Positions 25,658 to 34,074 of a DNA stretch of 59,296 nucleotides are shown here, piece after piece; position 1 is the stretch's first letter; every line of letters starts with the position of its first letter. Both the position numbers and the translations under genes were made by a program. Source of the stretch: JANXUC01 sp043782485 (GTDB lineage Bacteria; Acidobacteriota; Terriglobia; Terriglobales; Acidobacteriaceae); the NCBI GenBank assembly GCA_043782485.1, contig JAYWAL010000133.1, forward strand, positions 1 through 59,296. Direction: 5' to 3'. Below the pieces are notes generated by a model that was not told the origin of the DNA, did not search any database, and saw only the letters and a list, made by a program, of their open reading frames with translations.

Positions 25658-26176
25658 ATGGCCAAGGCAAAACCGAAGAAGTCACCCGCTCCTCTAACCC
25701 GCATCGGCTTCGGATGGGATTCGCACGCCTTCAAACCCGGCATCCCGCTCTTAATCGGCGGCGTCAAACTCGACTACGACAAGGGCCTCGGCGGACACTC
25801 CGACGGCGACGTCCTGCTCCACGCCATCACCGATGCTCTGCTTGGCGCAATCGCTGGACCCGATATCGGAACACTTTTCCCTCCTTCCGATCCGCAATGG
25901 AAAGGCGCGGATTCCGCCGTCTTCCTGCAGGAAGCGATGCGCCGCGTGGCGGCCGCCGGATACGGCATCGCCAACCTCGATTCCACACTTATTCTCAACG
26001 CCCCAAAAATCGGCCCCCACGCCGCCACCATCCGCACCCGCCTGGCAAAGTTGCTCAGCATCCCCGAAGACTGCGTCGGCCTGAAAGCGAAGACCCCAGA
26101 AGGCCTCAACCACGACAACGCCGCCATGGCCCACGCCGTAGTGTTACTGCAACGGAACGAATCAACCCGCCCATAA
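25658..26176 (+). CDS. ispF: 2-C-methyl-D-erythritol 2,4-cyclodiphosphate synthase
   Basis: Fifth step of the MEP pathway, zinc-dependent ring closure with release of CMP. The metal motif GFGWDSHAF gives Asp21 and His23, and GGHSDGDVLLHAITDALLGA holds the active-site His and Asp. DIGTLFPPSDPQWKGADS and the C-terminal KAKTPEGL are family hallmarks. 172 aa, with a short Lys-rich N-terminal extension beyond the ~158 aa norm. Partner of the adjacent ispD. Confidence 0.95.
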   Translation: MAKAKPKKSPAPLTRIGFGWDSHAFKPGIPLLIGGVKLDYDKGLGGHSDGDVLLHAITDALLGAIAGPDIGTLFPPSDPQWKGADSAVFLQEAMRRVAAAGYGIANLDSTLILNAPKIGPHAATIRTRLAKLLSIPEDCVGLKAKTPEGLNHDNAAMAHAVVLLQRNESTRP

Positions 26177-26209
26177 CCACGACCCAACCCGCGCACGACC
26201 ATCTAACGA

Positions 26210-26277
26210 TTGTCATCCTGAGCCGAGCGAGGGCTTCACGAAGTGAAGCCCTCGCGAAGTCGAAGGACCCCTGCCTG
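26210..26277 (+). repeat. Dispersed TTGTCATCCTGAGC-type repeat with internal hairpin
   Basis: TTGTCATCCTGAGC, then GAGGGCTTCAC and its reverse complement around GA (an 11-bp hairpin), then GTCGAAGGACCCCTGCC. Located between the convergent ispF and response-regulator genes. Confidence 0.75.
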
Positions 26278-26332
26278 GCCAATACCCTAGCCATACGCTA
26301 GCTAAGAAGAAGCTGAGTCGAAGCTTTGCCAC

Positions 26333-27013
26333 CTAAACCACAAACTTATAACCCAACCCCGCCACAGTCACAATATGCAACGGCCGCTTGGGATCCTCTT
26401 CCAACTTCTGCCGCAAGCTTGCCACGTGCACATCCACCGTCCGGGTCAGCGTATCCGCGCTGTATCTCCACACTTCTTTCAGCAGAACTTCGCGGGACAA
26501 CGTTGCCCCGGCGTGCTCTAGAAAATACTGCAACAGGTGAAACTCGCGCGCCGAAAGCGGCACCACCGAGCCGTCGCGTGAAACCGCCGTGCCCCGCAAA
26601 TCCACCTTCACCGAACCAAACTGGTGCGTCATCGCGGCTGCGGAAATGCTCGACCGCCGCAACAAAGCTTCTATGCGCGCCAGCAACTCCATACCGTCAA
26701 AAGGTTTGGTCATGTAGTCGTCTGCGCCAATCTTCAAAGCCAGAACCTTGTCGATCGTCTGCCCCCGCGCCGTCAGCATCAGAATCGGGACCACAATACC
26801 CGCCATGCGAATATCGCGGCAGACGTCCATGCCGCCCTTGCGCGGCAACATCACGTCCAGCAGCACCAAGTCACTCTGCTTCCGTAAGGCCTTGTGCAAC
26901 CCCTCCTCGCCATCCACGGCGAACTCCACCGCATAGCCCTCGGCTTCCAGACGGTCGCCGAGCGTCATGCGGATGACTTCATCGTCTTCCACCACCAGAA
27001 TTCTTGCGCTCAT
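26333..27013 (-). CDS. OmpR/PhoB-family response regulator
   Basis: DNA-binding regulator. The receiver domain has acidic Asp10-Asp11, phosphoacceptor Asp53 (LLDVMLP), Thr81 and Lys103 (TKPFD). The winged-helix effector domain (~130-225) ends with RTVDVHVASLRQKLE and TVAGLGYKF, including the recognition helix. 226 aa. The histidine kinase gene lies just upstream on the same strand with a 113-base gap, so they form a two-component pair. The 11-bp-spaced TGTAAAC boxes at 29121-29202 are a plausible target. Confidence 0.93.
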   Translation of the reverse strand: MSARILVVEDDEVIRMTLGDRLEAEGYAVEFAVDGEEGLHKALRKQSDLVLLDVMLPRKGGMDVCRDIRMAGIVVPILMLTARGQTIDKVLALKIGADDYMTKPFDGMELLARIEALLRRSSISAAAMTHQFGSVKVDLRGTAVSRDGSVVPLSAREFHLLQYFLEHAGATLSREVLLKEVWRYSADTLTRTVDVHVASLRQKLEEDPKRPLHIVTVAGLGYKFVV

Positions 27014-27126
27014 ATTGGGCCGGGCTACGGGGTGTATTGGTCAAACAATCCAAACCAAGAAATTGTGTCCGCCCTTGTCGCGTCGGAGACCGAGCTGGAA
27101 CCACGCTGGCGCTCAGGGCGAAAAGC

Positions 27127-29049
27127 TTATCCAGTGCGCGTTCCCGCCGACGCCAGCGCGCCGCTCGGGACTGGCAAGTGTATCGCAAATCGACTGCCCT
27201 TCTTCGGCTCACTGCGCACCGAAAGGCGCCCGCCCATTGCCTCCACCATGCTCTTCGTCAGCGGCAACCCCAACCCGCTGCCGTGGATCTGCGCCGCCGT
27301 CACCAGCGGGCTGCGGTAGAACGGCTCAAAAATTCGTTGCAACTCCGCCGCCTCCATGCCCAGGCCACGGTCTTCCACGGCGATCCGCACTTCGCGCCCA
27401 TACACGGCATCCATGGCGCAATTGGCTTCGATGCCAATCCACCGGCTTGCGCCGCTATACTTCACCGAGTTCGTAATCAAGTTTTGCAGGCATTGCGAAA
27501 GTGCTTGGGCATCCACCCGCACCTGCGGTAGCCCTGGCTGAATCGTGCAATGTACAGCAAACCCCGCCGAACCTGTCAGGCTTGCCGTGGTCTGAAAGGC
27601 CTCTTCCAATATCTCCTCTACGTCGGCAAGCTGGAGGTGGTAACGGTGGGCTCCTTTGTGGGTGGCGGAAAATAACAGAATCTGCTCCACCAAGTCGGTC
27701 AGCTGCTTGGCTTGACCAAGGATCGCCTTACCATAGCGCACCGTTCGCTGCGGATCCTCCACAACGCCATCGGCAATGTTCTGCGCCGCCGCCACAATGC
27801 CCGTGAGCGGCGTCCGCAGCTCATGCGAGACCCCCGCTACAAAATCCACCTGCGAACGCGCCAGTCGACTCGCCCTCCGGCTGGTCGCAATCACCAATGC
27901 CATCGTTGCTCCCAGCAAAAGAAGCACGCCAAAGTTAATCGCCAAATTCCGGTGGTACGAGTCGGCCACCGCCGCTTCTACCGAACCCTGCCGATGCCGC
28001 GCCACCAGTTCCCAATCCGAGTCCTCGTCGTCGCCGTGGTGGATGGGCTCAATTTGCACCAGGCCTGCTTCGTCATCTCCCATTGCCTCGTTCGGCAAAC
28101 CTGCCACCCCGCTGGCCGCTGGAGCCAAATGGCCGCCAGCACTCGGCGCATGCTCCGCTGGCCCGCGCCTGCCCCCTCGCCACAGGCTTGGCGGACCGAA
28201 TAAATTCAAAGACGCGTCGAACAGCTCATCCCCGGCGCCGCGAAATTTGCCGTCCGACGAATAAATCAAATCGCTGGAATCCGCTCCCGCCAGTACCGCG
28301 ATCTTGTATGCGGCTTCCGAGGCTCTCCCGAAGTTTTTCTGTACCAATTCAGGAAAAACGCTCCGCCCCAACTCCTGCGCATCCAGACGGATCACGATCC
28401 AGGCCATTGTGCCCACGGTGTTTCCCTTGGCGTCTCGGTCAATTTCCAGCTCGGCATGAACCAGGGCTGGAATGCTCTCATCAATCGACCAGGGAAACGA
28501 CGGGTGAGCGCCGCGGGCTGCCGCTCGCGCCATCGGCCCGTCGTCGGAATCCCCGCTCGATCCTTCGTAGTGCAGTGTTTGTGGCGCCACCTGGCGCATC
28601 CAACCGCGCAAAGGCAAAAGATCCTTGGGCCATTCCATCGCCGTCGCCCGGTCCTGATTCTCGTCCAGCTGAAGCAGTTCGGGCCGGTCCGCAGCCAGGG
28701 CCCGGGCCACGAGAACCCCACGCACCAATCCAGGATGCGCCGCCCCACGATGCCAGCGCTCCAGCCGATTCAAGTAGTCCCTCGTCGCCGAGTTCCGCGG
28801 AATCCCATCATTCGACTCAAACGCGTAACACAGTGGCGTCAATTCGCGTTCCATTCCCTGCCGCAAATCCATCAACGAGTCCTGCAAACTCGCCCGCATA
28901 TGCTCCGTCGTCGCATCGCTCACCTGCCGCGTGGACCGGTATTGCAGCCATGCCAACAGCACCAGCACCGCCGTCAGCCCCAAAACCAGCAGGTACCAAC
29001 GAATATTTTCTGAAAATGGAGGCTTCATCAAGGAAGGCACAATGTCCAA
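27127..29049 (-). CDS. Membrane sensor histidine kinase
   Basis: 640 aa. One membrane helix at residues ~18-36, a ~330-residue periplasmic sensor region, and a second helix at ~369-389. The HisKA domain follows with phospho-His409 in GVSHELRTPLTG. The HATPase domain has N-box NLITNSVKYSG, G1 EDRGLGM, and G2 HGSGLGLPL. The sensor region matches no domain I know. It contains an Arg/Gly/Pro-rich insert (RGGRRGPAEH), which may be disordered. Pairs with the downstream response regulator. An alternative start at Met8 would still precede the first helix. Confidence 0.92.
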   Translation of the reverse strand: MDIVPSLMKPPFSENIRWYLLVLGLTAVLVLLAWLQYRSTRQVSDATTEHMRASLQDSLMDLRQGMERELTPLCYAFESNDGIPRNSATRDYLNRLERWHRGAAHPGLVRGVLVARALAADRPELLQLDENQDRATAMEWPKDLLPLRGWMRQVAPQTLHYEGSSGDSDDGPMARAAARGAHPSFPWSIDESIPALVHAELEIDRDAKGNTVGTMAWIVIRLDAQELGRSVFPELVQKNFGRASEAAYKIAVLAGADSSDLIYSSDGKFRGAGDELFDASLNLFGPPSLWRGGRRGPAEHAPSAGGHLAPAASGVAGLPNEAMGDDEAGLVQIEPIHHGDDEDSDWELVARHRQGSVEAAVADSYHRNLAINFGVLLLLGATMALVIATSRRASRLARSQVDFVAGVSHELRTPLTGIVAAAQNIADGVVEDPQRTVRYGKAILGQAKQLTDLVEQILLFSATHKGAHRYHLQLADVEEILEEAFQTTASLTGSAGFAVHCTIQPGLPQVRVDAQALSQCLQNLITNSVKYSGASRWIGIEANCAMDAVYGREVRIAVEDRGLGMEAAELQRIFEPFYRSPLVTAAQIHGSGLGLPLTKSMVEAMGGRLSVRSEPKKGSRFAIHLPVPSGALASAGTRTG

Positions 29050-29120
29050 GCGCAGCGCGGATCGTGGCCAACGCAGCCCAATCCCTCAAGTGAACTTAGA
29101 GTATCCGCCTCGGGCTCCCA

Positions 29121-29202
29121 TGTAAATTCCTTGTAAACACGCTCGCGACCTAGCCACCCGCCAAGCCACATCCGTTTACACAGACCTTACAGACTGTTTA
29201 CC
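29121..29202. promoter_or_regulatory. Five TGTAAAC-like boxes at 11-bp spacing (candidate response-regulator operators)
   Basis: On the plus strand TGTAAAT (29121) and TGTAAAC (29132) are 11 bp apart. On the minus strand GGTAAAC, TGTAAGG and TGTAAAC (29202 to 29174) are also spaced 11 bp. Direct repeats with an 11-bp period are the usual binding layout for OmpR/PhoB-type dimers. They lie between the kinase gene and the divergent small secreted-protein gene, so both could be controlled. Confidence 0.6.
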
Positions 29203-29313
29203 TCGCCCCTTTCCGCCCTGCCATCTAATCATGAGAAGGCAAACAATCAAGCCATTGCAACCACGGCAACACTTCGTCTGAAAAACAGCCCCTGAAACAG
29301 ACAAGGAGAATCA

Positions 29314-29616
29314 ATGAAAACCCTTTCACTTTTCGCACTCGCACTCGTTATGGGAACAGGCGTCAAGCTGGCGCGAGGCAACCAGCCGCAATCCGCCCTC
29401 GCCACCGTGACGCCCGACCAAGCCAGCAACGCCGCCTTTCGCGACGGTCTGTACCAAGCCAAGCTCGCCATCGAGCGTGGCAGCGGACCTCACATCGCCA
29501 CCGGACGCTGGTTCTCGGTAGCCGACCGCGCCGCCTTCGCCGCTGGCTATCGTGCGGGCTACCCGACCGCGCAGAAACATTTCCCCCGGGCCAGCAAAGC
29601 CGCAGTTCGCGCTTAG
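29314..29616 (+). CDS. Small secreted protein, possible target of the adjacent two-component system
   Basis: 100 aa, ATG 29314 with AAGGAG seven bases upstream. A signal peptide (KTLSLFALALVMGTG) is followed by ~75 residues with FRDGLYQAKLAIERGSG and FAAGYRAGYPTAQ, i.e. two FxxGYxxA-like repeats that could form paired helices. I know no family assignment. Its promoter region carries the TGTAAAC boxes, and it diverges from the kinase/regulator pair. A role as a secreted accessory or stress protein is inference only. Confidence 0.7.
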   Translation: MKTLSLFALALVMGTGVKLARGNQPQSALATVTPDQASNAAFRDGLYQAKLAIERGSGPHIATGRWFSVADRAAFAAGYRAGYPTAQKHFPRASKAAVRA

Positions 29617-29775
29617 CCCCGTCATGAGCAGAGAAGTCGGGGCCATCAAGCCCTCCACAGAGCAGCATTGGCCCTAGACAACGTGAACGGAGGGCCTCTT
29701 GCCCAAGAGGCCCTCCCAGGGAAAAGCCCCCAAAGGTCAGCCATTCTGGCAATCCGCTCTCATCTCCAACAAAAC

Positions 29776-29806
29776 AAAAGAGCCTCTCTTTCGAGAGGCT
29801 CTTTTT
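29776..29806. terminator. Bidirectional intrinsic terminator
   Basis: A perfect 13-bp stem (AAAAGAGCCTCTC with GAGAGGCTCTTTT, loop TTTC). T-runs occur on both strands. It separates the plus-strand gene ending at 29616 from the minus-strand OmpA-like gene ending at 29827. Confidence 0.92.
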
Positions 29807-29826
29807 GGGGGGTGCTATCGGGCCAA

Positions 29827-30678
29827 TTACTTTGTGACCGCCTGATCGGCAGGTGCGGCCGGGGCTGCGCCGGTGGCGATCTGGTCCAGGTTGTTCTTGA
29901 GCAGGCTGACTTCGACGCGGCCACCGCTGATGCGGATGGTCTTGCCGTCGGCGTCCGTCTTCGGCGCATTGCCCATTCCGACCACGAAAATCCGGTAGAC
30001 CGGAATCTCATGATTCAGCACGAGATAGCGGACAACCGCATCGGCCATCTTCTGCGAGTTGGCGATGGCGGTCTGACCGTGACCGGACGAAAACCCTTGC
30101 ACTTCAACAACGTAGCCGCGCTGATCCTTCAGCGTGGTGGCCATGGTGTCCAGGGCTTCCTTGGCTGGCTTGCTCAGGACGTTCTGTCCCGGGCGGAAGC
30201 GGATCTCAGCCTGGTTGATGGGATGGTACTGGTCAATGTTGCCGACCGCAGTTTCCACACCCGTCAGGCGCGTGTTAGCGGCCTGCGCGGTGGTGGTGGC
30301 GGTGGTGGCGCGGTTGCCAGCGTCAATCGCGTGCTGATCCGCTTCGTTGGCGCGGTCCGCAGCCAGCTTGATGCCGGCCTGGGCGCGGCCATCGACGTCC
30401 TTGATGTTCTTGGTGTTGCCAGCGGTCAGCTCATCCAGCTCGTTGAGGCGGTCCGCTACGGGGTGCAACTGACGCTGCACGTACTTCTTGCGGGCGAAGG
30501 GGTTAACGCGTCCCCAGAAGCCTTCCTTGGTCTCAATGGCCAAGGGCGCTTTGCCGGTGGCATTGTTGGAGGCGGTGGCGGTAGGCGCTGCTGCGGCGGG
30601 CGCGGGGGTGGTGGTCTGAGCGAGTGCTGGCAACGCAAACGATGCGGCAAACACGAGAGTTACGATGCGATTGTTCAT
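29827..30678 (-). CDS. OmpA-family peptidoglycan-associated outer-membrane/periplasmic protein
   Basis: 283 aa from ATG 30678, with GGAGG seven bases upstream. Signal peptide (LVFAASFALPALAQ), an Ala/Pro/Thr linker, then an Ala-rich coiled-coil stretch with heptads (residues ~80-150). An OmpA C-terminal domain follows with IRFRPGQNVLSKPAKEALDT, VEVQGFSSGHGQTAIAN, QKMADAVVRYLVL and IRISGGRVEVSLL, the fold that binds diaminopimelate. No beta-barrel is present. Probably anchors to peptidoglycan. Flanked by the terminator at 29776. Confidence 0.85.
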   Translation of the reverse strand: MNNRIVTLVFAASFALPALAQTTTPAPAAAAPTATASNNATGKAPLAIETKEGFWGRVNPFARKKYVQRQLHPVADRLNELDELTAGNTKNIKDVDGRAQAGIKLAADRANEADQHAIDAGNRATTATTTAQAANTRLTGVETAVGNIDQYHPINQAEIRFRPGQNVLSKPAKEALDTMATTLKDQRGYVVEVQGFSSGHGQTAIANSQKMADAVVRYLVLNHEIPVYRIFVVGMGNAPKTDADGKTIRISGGRVEVSLLKNNLDQIATGAAPAAPADQAVTK

Positions 30679-31171
30679 ATGGTTCCTCCGAGAGAGGGGG
30701 GAGTCAGTACAACTCCTCCGCAAGAGCCTACTAAAGGCTATGATTTTATTACTGCCTACAGCTTGAATTCTGGCCGGAGTTTCCGTCGCCCGACCTGCAC
30801 AGGGTTAATAACAGGTGAACTGCCAAACTCATGTTGAGACGGCGCACCCGTAAGTGCTTGGTTTACATAGGAATATTAGCGCAAAGCCAGCAGGTTTCCC
30901 AGCGAAAACCCTTGCGCACGGTAATTTTGCCGGACGCTGAATATAAAAACTACGGTTTGGCACGAGGGGGTGGACAGGCACAAGAGGCCTGACAGGCATG
31001 GTTTTGAGCCACTCTTCGGGGTCTTTGCTTGGCATCGTTTTAACTCTATTGTTTTCTTTGAGTTAGGACGAAGAAAATGGAACCCGCTGGAGCGCGGCAT
31101 TTTCGCCCGTCTCAGCATCTAAAATGCTCATTCCAATGGGTGTTGGAAGCTCGAGTTTTAGGAGATAGCAC
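30679..31171. other. Divergent intergenic region, OmpA-like / sorbosone-dehydrogenase-like genes
   Basis: About 490 bases without a supported gene. I see an AT-rich patch near 30735-30760 that could hold the ompA-like promoter, and a TAACTC/GAGTTA inverted repeat near 31043-31067. Nothing else stands out. Confidence 0.5.
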
Positions 31172-32305
31172 ATGCATGGTTCGCGGCGGCAGCTTTCTAC
31201 GAGTCTCTTTCTTTTATCCCTTAGCTTGGTCTCTCTCAGCGCCTGCACCCGCGCGCAGAAGCTTCAGCTCGGTCAGCTCAAGCTGCCAGAAGGGTTCCAC
31301 ATCACTGTCTTCGCCCACAGCTCGGAGCCGCGCATGATGACGTTCAGCCCGGGTGGCGTGCTGCTGGCCTCGGATGTCACCGACGACACCATTGTCGCTT
31401 TTCCCGACCCGAAACATTCAGGCCAAGCGGAAGGGGTGGTGGTGGCGTCGGGCTTTCACCATCCTCACGGCCTCGCGTTCCATAATGGCAAACTCTACGT
31501 GGCGGAGACGGCGCAAGTGCTACGCTTCGACTGGGACGAAGCCGGGCTGAAGGCAAGCAATGGCAAAGTCATTGCCGCGCTCTCAACCCAGGGAGGCGGC
31601 CATCCCACCCGCACCGTGATTTTCCACAAAGATAAAATGTATGTTTCCACCGGGTCGAGTTGCAACATTTGCGATGAGAAAGACCCTCGACGCGCCACAG
31701 TTGCCCGCTATAACGATGACGGGACGGGCCTGGAGATTTTCGCAAAAGGCGTGCGCAATACCGTGGGCATGGCGGTGAATCCGAAGACCGATACGATTTG
31801 GGGCACGGATAACGGGCGCGACATGCTGGGGGATGACGTTCCTCCAGACAAGATCAACAACCTTGGAACAGGCGGGGACTTTGGCTGGCCCGCTTGCTAC
31901 GGCAACCGCATCCCCGACCCCGGCAAGCTGGGCGGCGGGGCGGCGCGGTGTTCGAATACGATTCCTCCGGCGGTGGCGTTGCAAGCGCACTCGGCTCCCC
32001 TGGGATTGGCGTTCTATTCCGGCAACATGTTTCCGGCGGAATACCGTGGGGACTTGTTCGTGGCTCTGCACGGCTCGTGGAACCGGAGCGTGCCGACGGG
32101 ATACAAGATCATCCGCGTGCGGATGGACGACAAGGGCGAACCTCGCGGGGTGGAAGACTTTATTTCCGGATGGCTGAAGCCTGGAGAAACTAAACGCGGC
32201 GTGCAGATGGGCAGGCCCGTGGGGATTGCGGTTGGTCCGGATGGGGCTATGTATGTGAGTGATGATTCGGGTGGGGTGATTTATCGGGTGGTGTGGGAGA
32301 AGTAA
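31172..32305 (+). CDS. PQQ-dependent sugar/L-sorbosone dehydrogenase-like lipoprotein
   Basis: 377 aa, ATG 31172 with GGAGA six bases upstream. The signal peptide ends at lipobox LSAC. The mature protein is a six-bladed beta-propeller of the glucose/sorbosone dehydrogenase family: LPEGFHITVFA, HHPHGLAFHNGKLYVAET, GHPTRTVIFHKDKMYVSTGS, WGTDNGRDMLGDDVPPD, LGLAFYSGNMFPAEYRGDLF and GRPVGIAVGPDGAMYVSDD. An extra Cys pair (CNICDEKD) may form a disulfide. Binds PQQ or Ca2+ if active; the substrate cannot be told. No cytochrome gene is adjacent. Confidence 0.85.
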   Translation: MHGSRRQLSTSLFLLSLSLVSLSACTRAQKLQLGQLKLPEGFHITVFAHSSEPRMMTFSPGGVLLASDVTDDTIVAFPDPKHSGQAEGVVVASGFHHPHGLAFHNGKLYVAETAQVLRFDWDEAGLKASNGKVIAALSTQGGGHPTRTVIFHKDKMYVSTGSSCNICDEKDPRRATVARYNDDGTGLEIFAKGVRNTVGMAVNPKTDTIWGTDNGRDMLGDDVPPDKINNLGTGGDFGWPACYGNRIPDPGKLGGGAARCSNTIPPAVALQAHSAPLGLAFYSGNMFPAEYRGDLFVALHGSWNRSVPTGYKIIRVRMDDKGEPRGVEDFISGWLKPGETKRGVQMGRPVGIAVGPDGAMYVSDDSGGVIYRVVWEK

Positions 32306-32450
32306 GCGGATGTGCGAGAACGACTCTTCGGCCGTCGATGGTCACTGAAGAGAAGATTCCAGAGGGTGGCGAAAGCACCTTGGTGTCGACCAGCTTTTTG
32401 GCTGGGAGGTCATGGCATGAAAGATGGAAAGAGTCGCTCTTGGAGATAGA

Positions 32451-32484
32451 GCCCAGGAATTCTTCGCTGCGCTCAGAATGACAA
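32451..32484 (-). repeat. Dispersed TTGTCATTCTGAGC-type repeat
   Basis: Reverse complement reads TTGTCATTCTGAGCGCAGCG, then AAGAATTCCTGGGC. It sits in a 376-base gap (32306-32681) between convergent genes that otherwise shows no gene. Confidence 0.75.
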
Positions 32485-32681
32485 AATTCTTTAGATGATG
32501 GGCTGACGCGGAGATTCCACAGTGAGAATGGAATCCGCGGCGGCTGGAGGCTGCCCTGGCTCCGCGAATGCGGAGCTAGGCTGTCGGTCTTGCTCCACCC
32601 GGCAGGCGGGGGCGCCTCTCGCTGCACGGGCGTTGGCGACTTCGACGTTTTCCCCCGACCGGGTTTGCGTCGGCCTTGAGC

Positions 32682-33149
32682 TTAGGACTTGTCCGATGCC
32701 AGGAGAGCCAGGATGCCGCCAAACAAGATCCCAACAAAAATGAGAGTGCCCTTGGGGTGGTTCTCGCCTGCTCCCAGAGCAACGATCCGGACCAATTTCA
32801 AAGCTGTTCTGTTGCTTCCGTGCAGCTTGTTCACCTTGGCATAGGGGACTTGGGTGTCCTGGCCCGTCTTCACCTCGCGCAGGACGAGGTGGTCTTCGCC
32901 GACTTCCAGGATGTCGCCGGAGAGTTTGGTTTTGTCGAGCAGTTCAATGGTGGCGTGGGTCGAGTCTCCGAGAAGGATGTGGCGGGCTTGGGCTTTGATT
33001 TTGGCGATTTTGGCTTGCTGAATTTGTGGGTCGTTATTGGTTTGGGCGGCTGTTTGGTCGTTAGTTTGGCCGCTGGTTTGGGCCAGCGCAATGGGTGTGC
33101 TGGCGAGCATCCAGCCGACAAGTGGCAGGGACAGCCATTTCTTGAACAT
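32682..33149 (-). CDS. Secreted/membrane protein of unknown function
   Basis: 155 aa from ATG 33149 (GAGGAG upstream). Signal peptide, then a Gln/Thr/Asn-rich linker. A small beta-barrel-like segment follows (ATIELLDKTKLSGDILEVGE, DHLVLREVKTGQDTQVPYAKV), resembling SH3/LSm-like repeats seen in many acidobacterial secreted proteins. A C-terminal membrane helix (GTLIFVGILFGGILALLA) is present. Function unknown. Starts further upstream, to 33257, would spoil the signal peptide. Confidence 0.72.
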   Translation of the reverse strand: MFKKWLSLPLVGWMLASTPIALAQTSGQTNDQTAAQTNNDPQIQQAKIAKIKAQARHILLGDSTHATIELLDKTKLSGDILEVGEDHLVLREVKTGQDTQVPYAKVNKLHGSNRTALKLVRIVALGAGENHPKGTLIFVGILFGGILALLASDKS

Positions 33150-33380
33150 GGGTGGAATCTCCTCGGAATCCTGCCGGAACGGTTTCGCTAGGTTCGAGGC
33201 GGATTCTTGCAAGAGGGACAGAACATGGCAATGCACCTGGGCTAACTTGGAGATCATTCGATAAGCGTCTTAGTTTCACTTGTTTAGCGCGAAGGATTTT
33301 TTAGCGCGACGGGCTTCGACCTTGCCTTTGGGTAGCGTCCTGGCAAGAAAAATCGAGGCACTACTTTCCGTGCCGCCATT

Positions 33381-33413
33381 CCGGGGATTCTTCGCTGCGC
33401 TCACAACGACAGA
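33381..33413 (-). repeat. Degenerate dispersed repeat
   Basis: GGGGATTCTTCGCTGCGCTC followed by ACAACGACAG: the same core as the 5583-5596 and 32451-32484 copies, with two changes in the conserved GAATGACAA. Lies just beyond the 3' end of the EF-P gene. Confidence 0.6.
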
Positions 33414-33443
33414 ATTTTTGAGATGCGGGTCTTATGCAGAAAC

Positions 33444-34019
33444 TCAGGCGCGACCCGCGAACTCGCGGGTTTCTGTGGAGACTTTGACCGTTTCGCCCAT
33501 CTTAATGAAAAGCGGGACCCGGATTTCGATGCCGGTTTCCAGCGTGGCGGGTTTGGTTACGTTGCCGCTGGCTGTGTCGCCGCGCGCGCCCGGTTCGGTG
33601 TAAGTGACGCTCAGTTCCACTTGCGGCGGAAGCTGCAATCCGATCGGGTTTCCGTTGAATTTGTGAAGCTGGATGATGACGCCTTCCTTCATGAAATCCA
33701 GGGCATCGCCGACCATCTCGCTGGAAAGGGTGAGCGTTTCGAAGCTTTCCTGGTCCATGAAGTGGAAGCCATCGCCGTCGTTATAGAGGTACGAGGCCGG
33801 AACAATCAGCAGATCAGGTTCCTTGAAGCGCTCTCCGGCCTTGAAAGTCTTATCGAAGACGGCGCGGGTGAGCAGGTTGCGCATCTTGAGGCGAACCAGC
33901 GTTTGGCCGCCGCGGGCGGTGGGTGTGGAAACTTCCGCGTCCAGGCAAAGATACGGGGTGTTTTCAATCTCGAACAGCATTTTGCGTTTGACGTCGATTG
34001 CATCAATGAGTGCGGCCAT
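33444..34019 (-). CDS. efp: Elongation factor P, YeiP/EfpL-type tip
   Basis: Relieves ribosome stalling at polyproline. 191 aa from ATG 34019. All three beta-barrel domains are present: FEIENTPYLCLDAE at the N-terminus, FHFMDQESFETLTL in domain II, and the domain III signature KPATLETGIEIRVPLFIKMGE. The tip loop reads STPTARGGQT with Arg36 where ordinary EF-P has Lys34 in PGKG. It is one residue longer, exactly as in E. coli YeiP/EfpL (SPTARG). Thus it is not a substrate for EpmA-type lysylation. A longer frame to 34196 lacks homology. Efp or EfpL naming is uncertain. Confidence 0.9.
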   Translation of the reverse strand: MAALIDAIDVKRKMLFEIENTPYLCLDAEVSTPTARGGQTLVRLKMRNLLTRAVFDKTFKAGERFKEPDLLIVPASYLYNDGDGFHFMDQESFETLTLSSEMVGDALDFMKEGVIIQLHKFNGNPIGLQLPPQVELSVTYTEPGARGDTASGNVTKPATLETGIEIRVPLFIKMGETVKVSTETREFAGRA

Positions 34020-34074
34020 AAGTCTCTCGGGAACCTTGCGAAGCGGTGGTCGTTGGCGGAACGCCCTTAGGATA

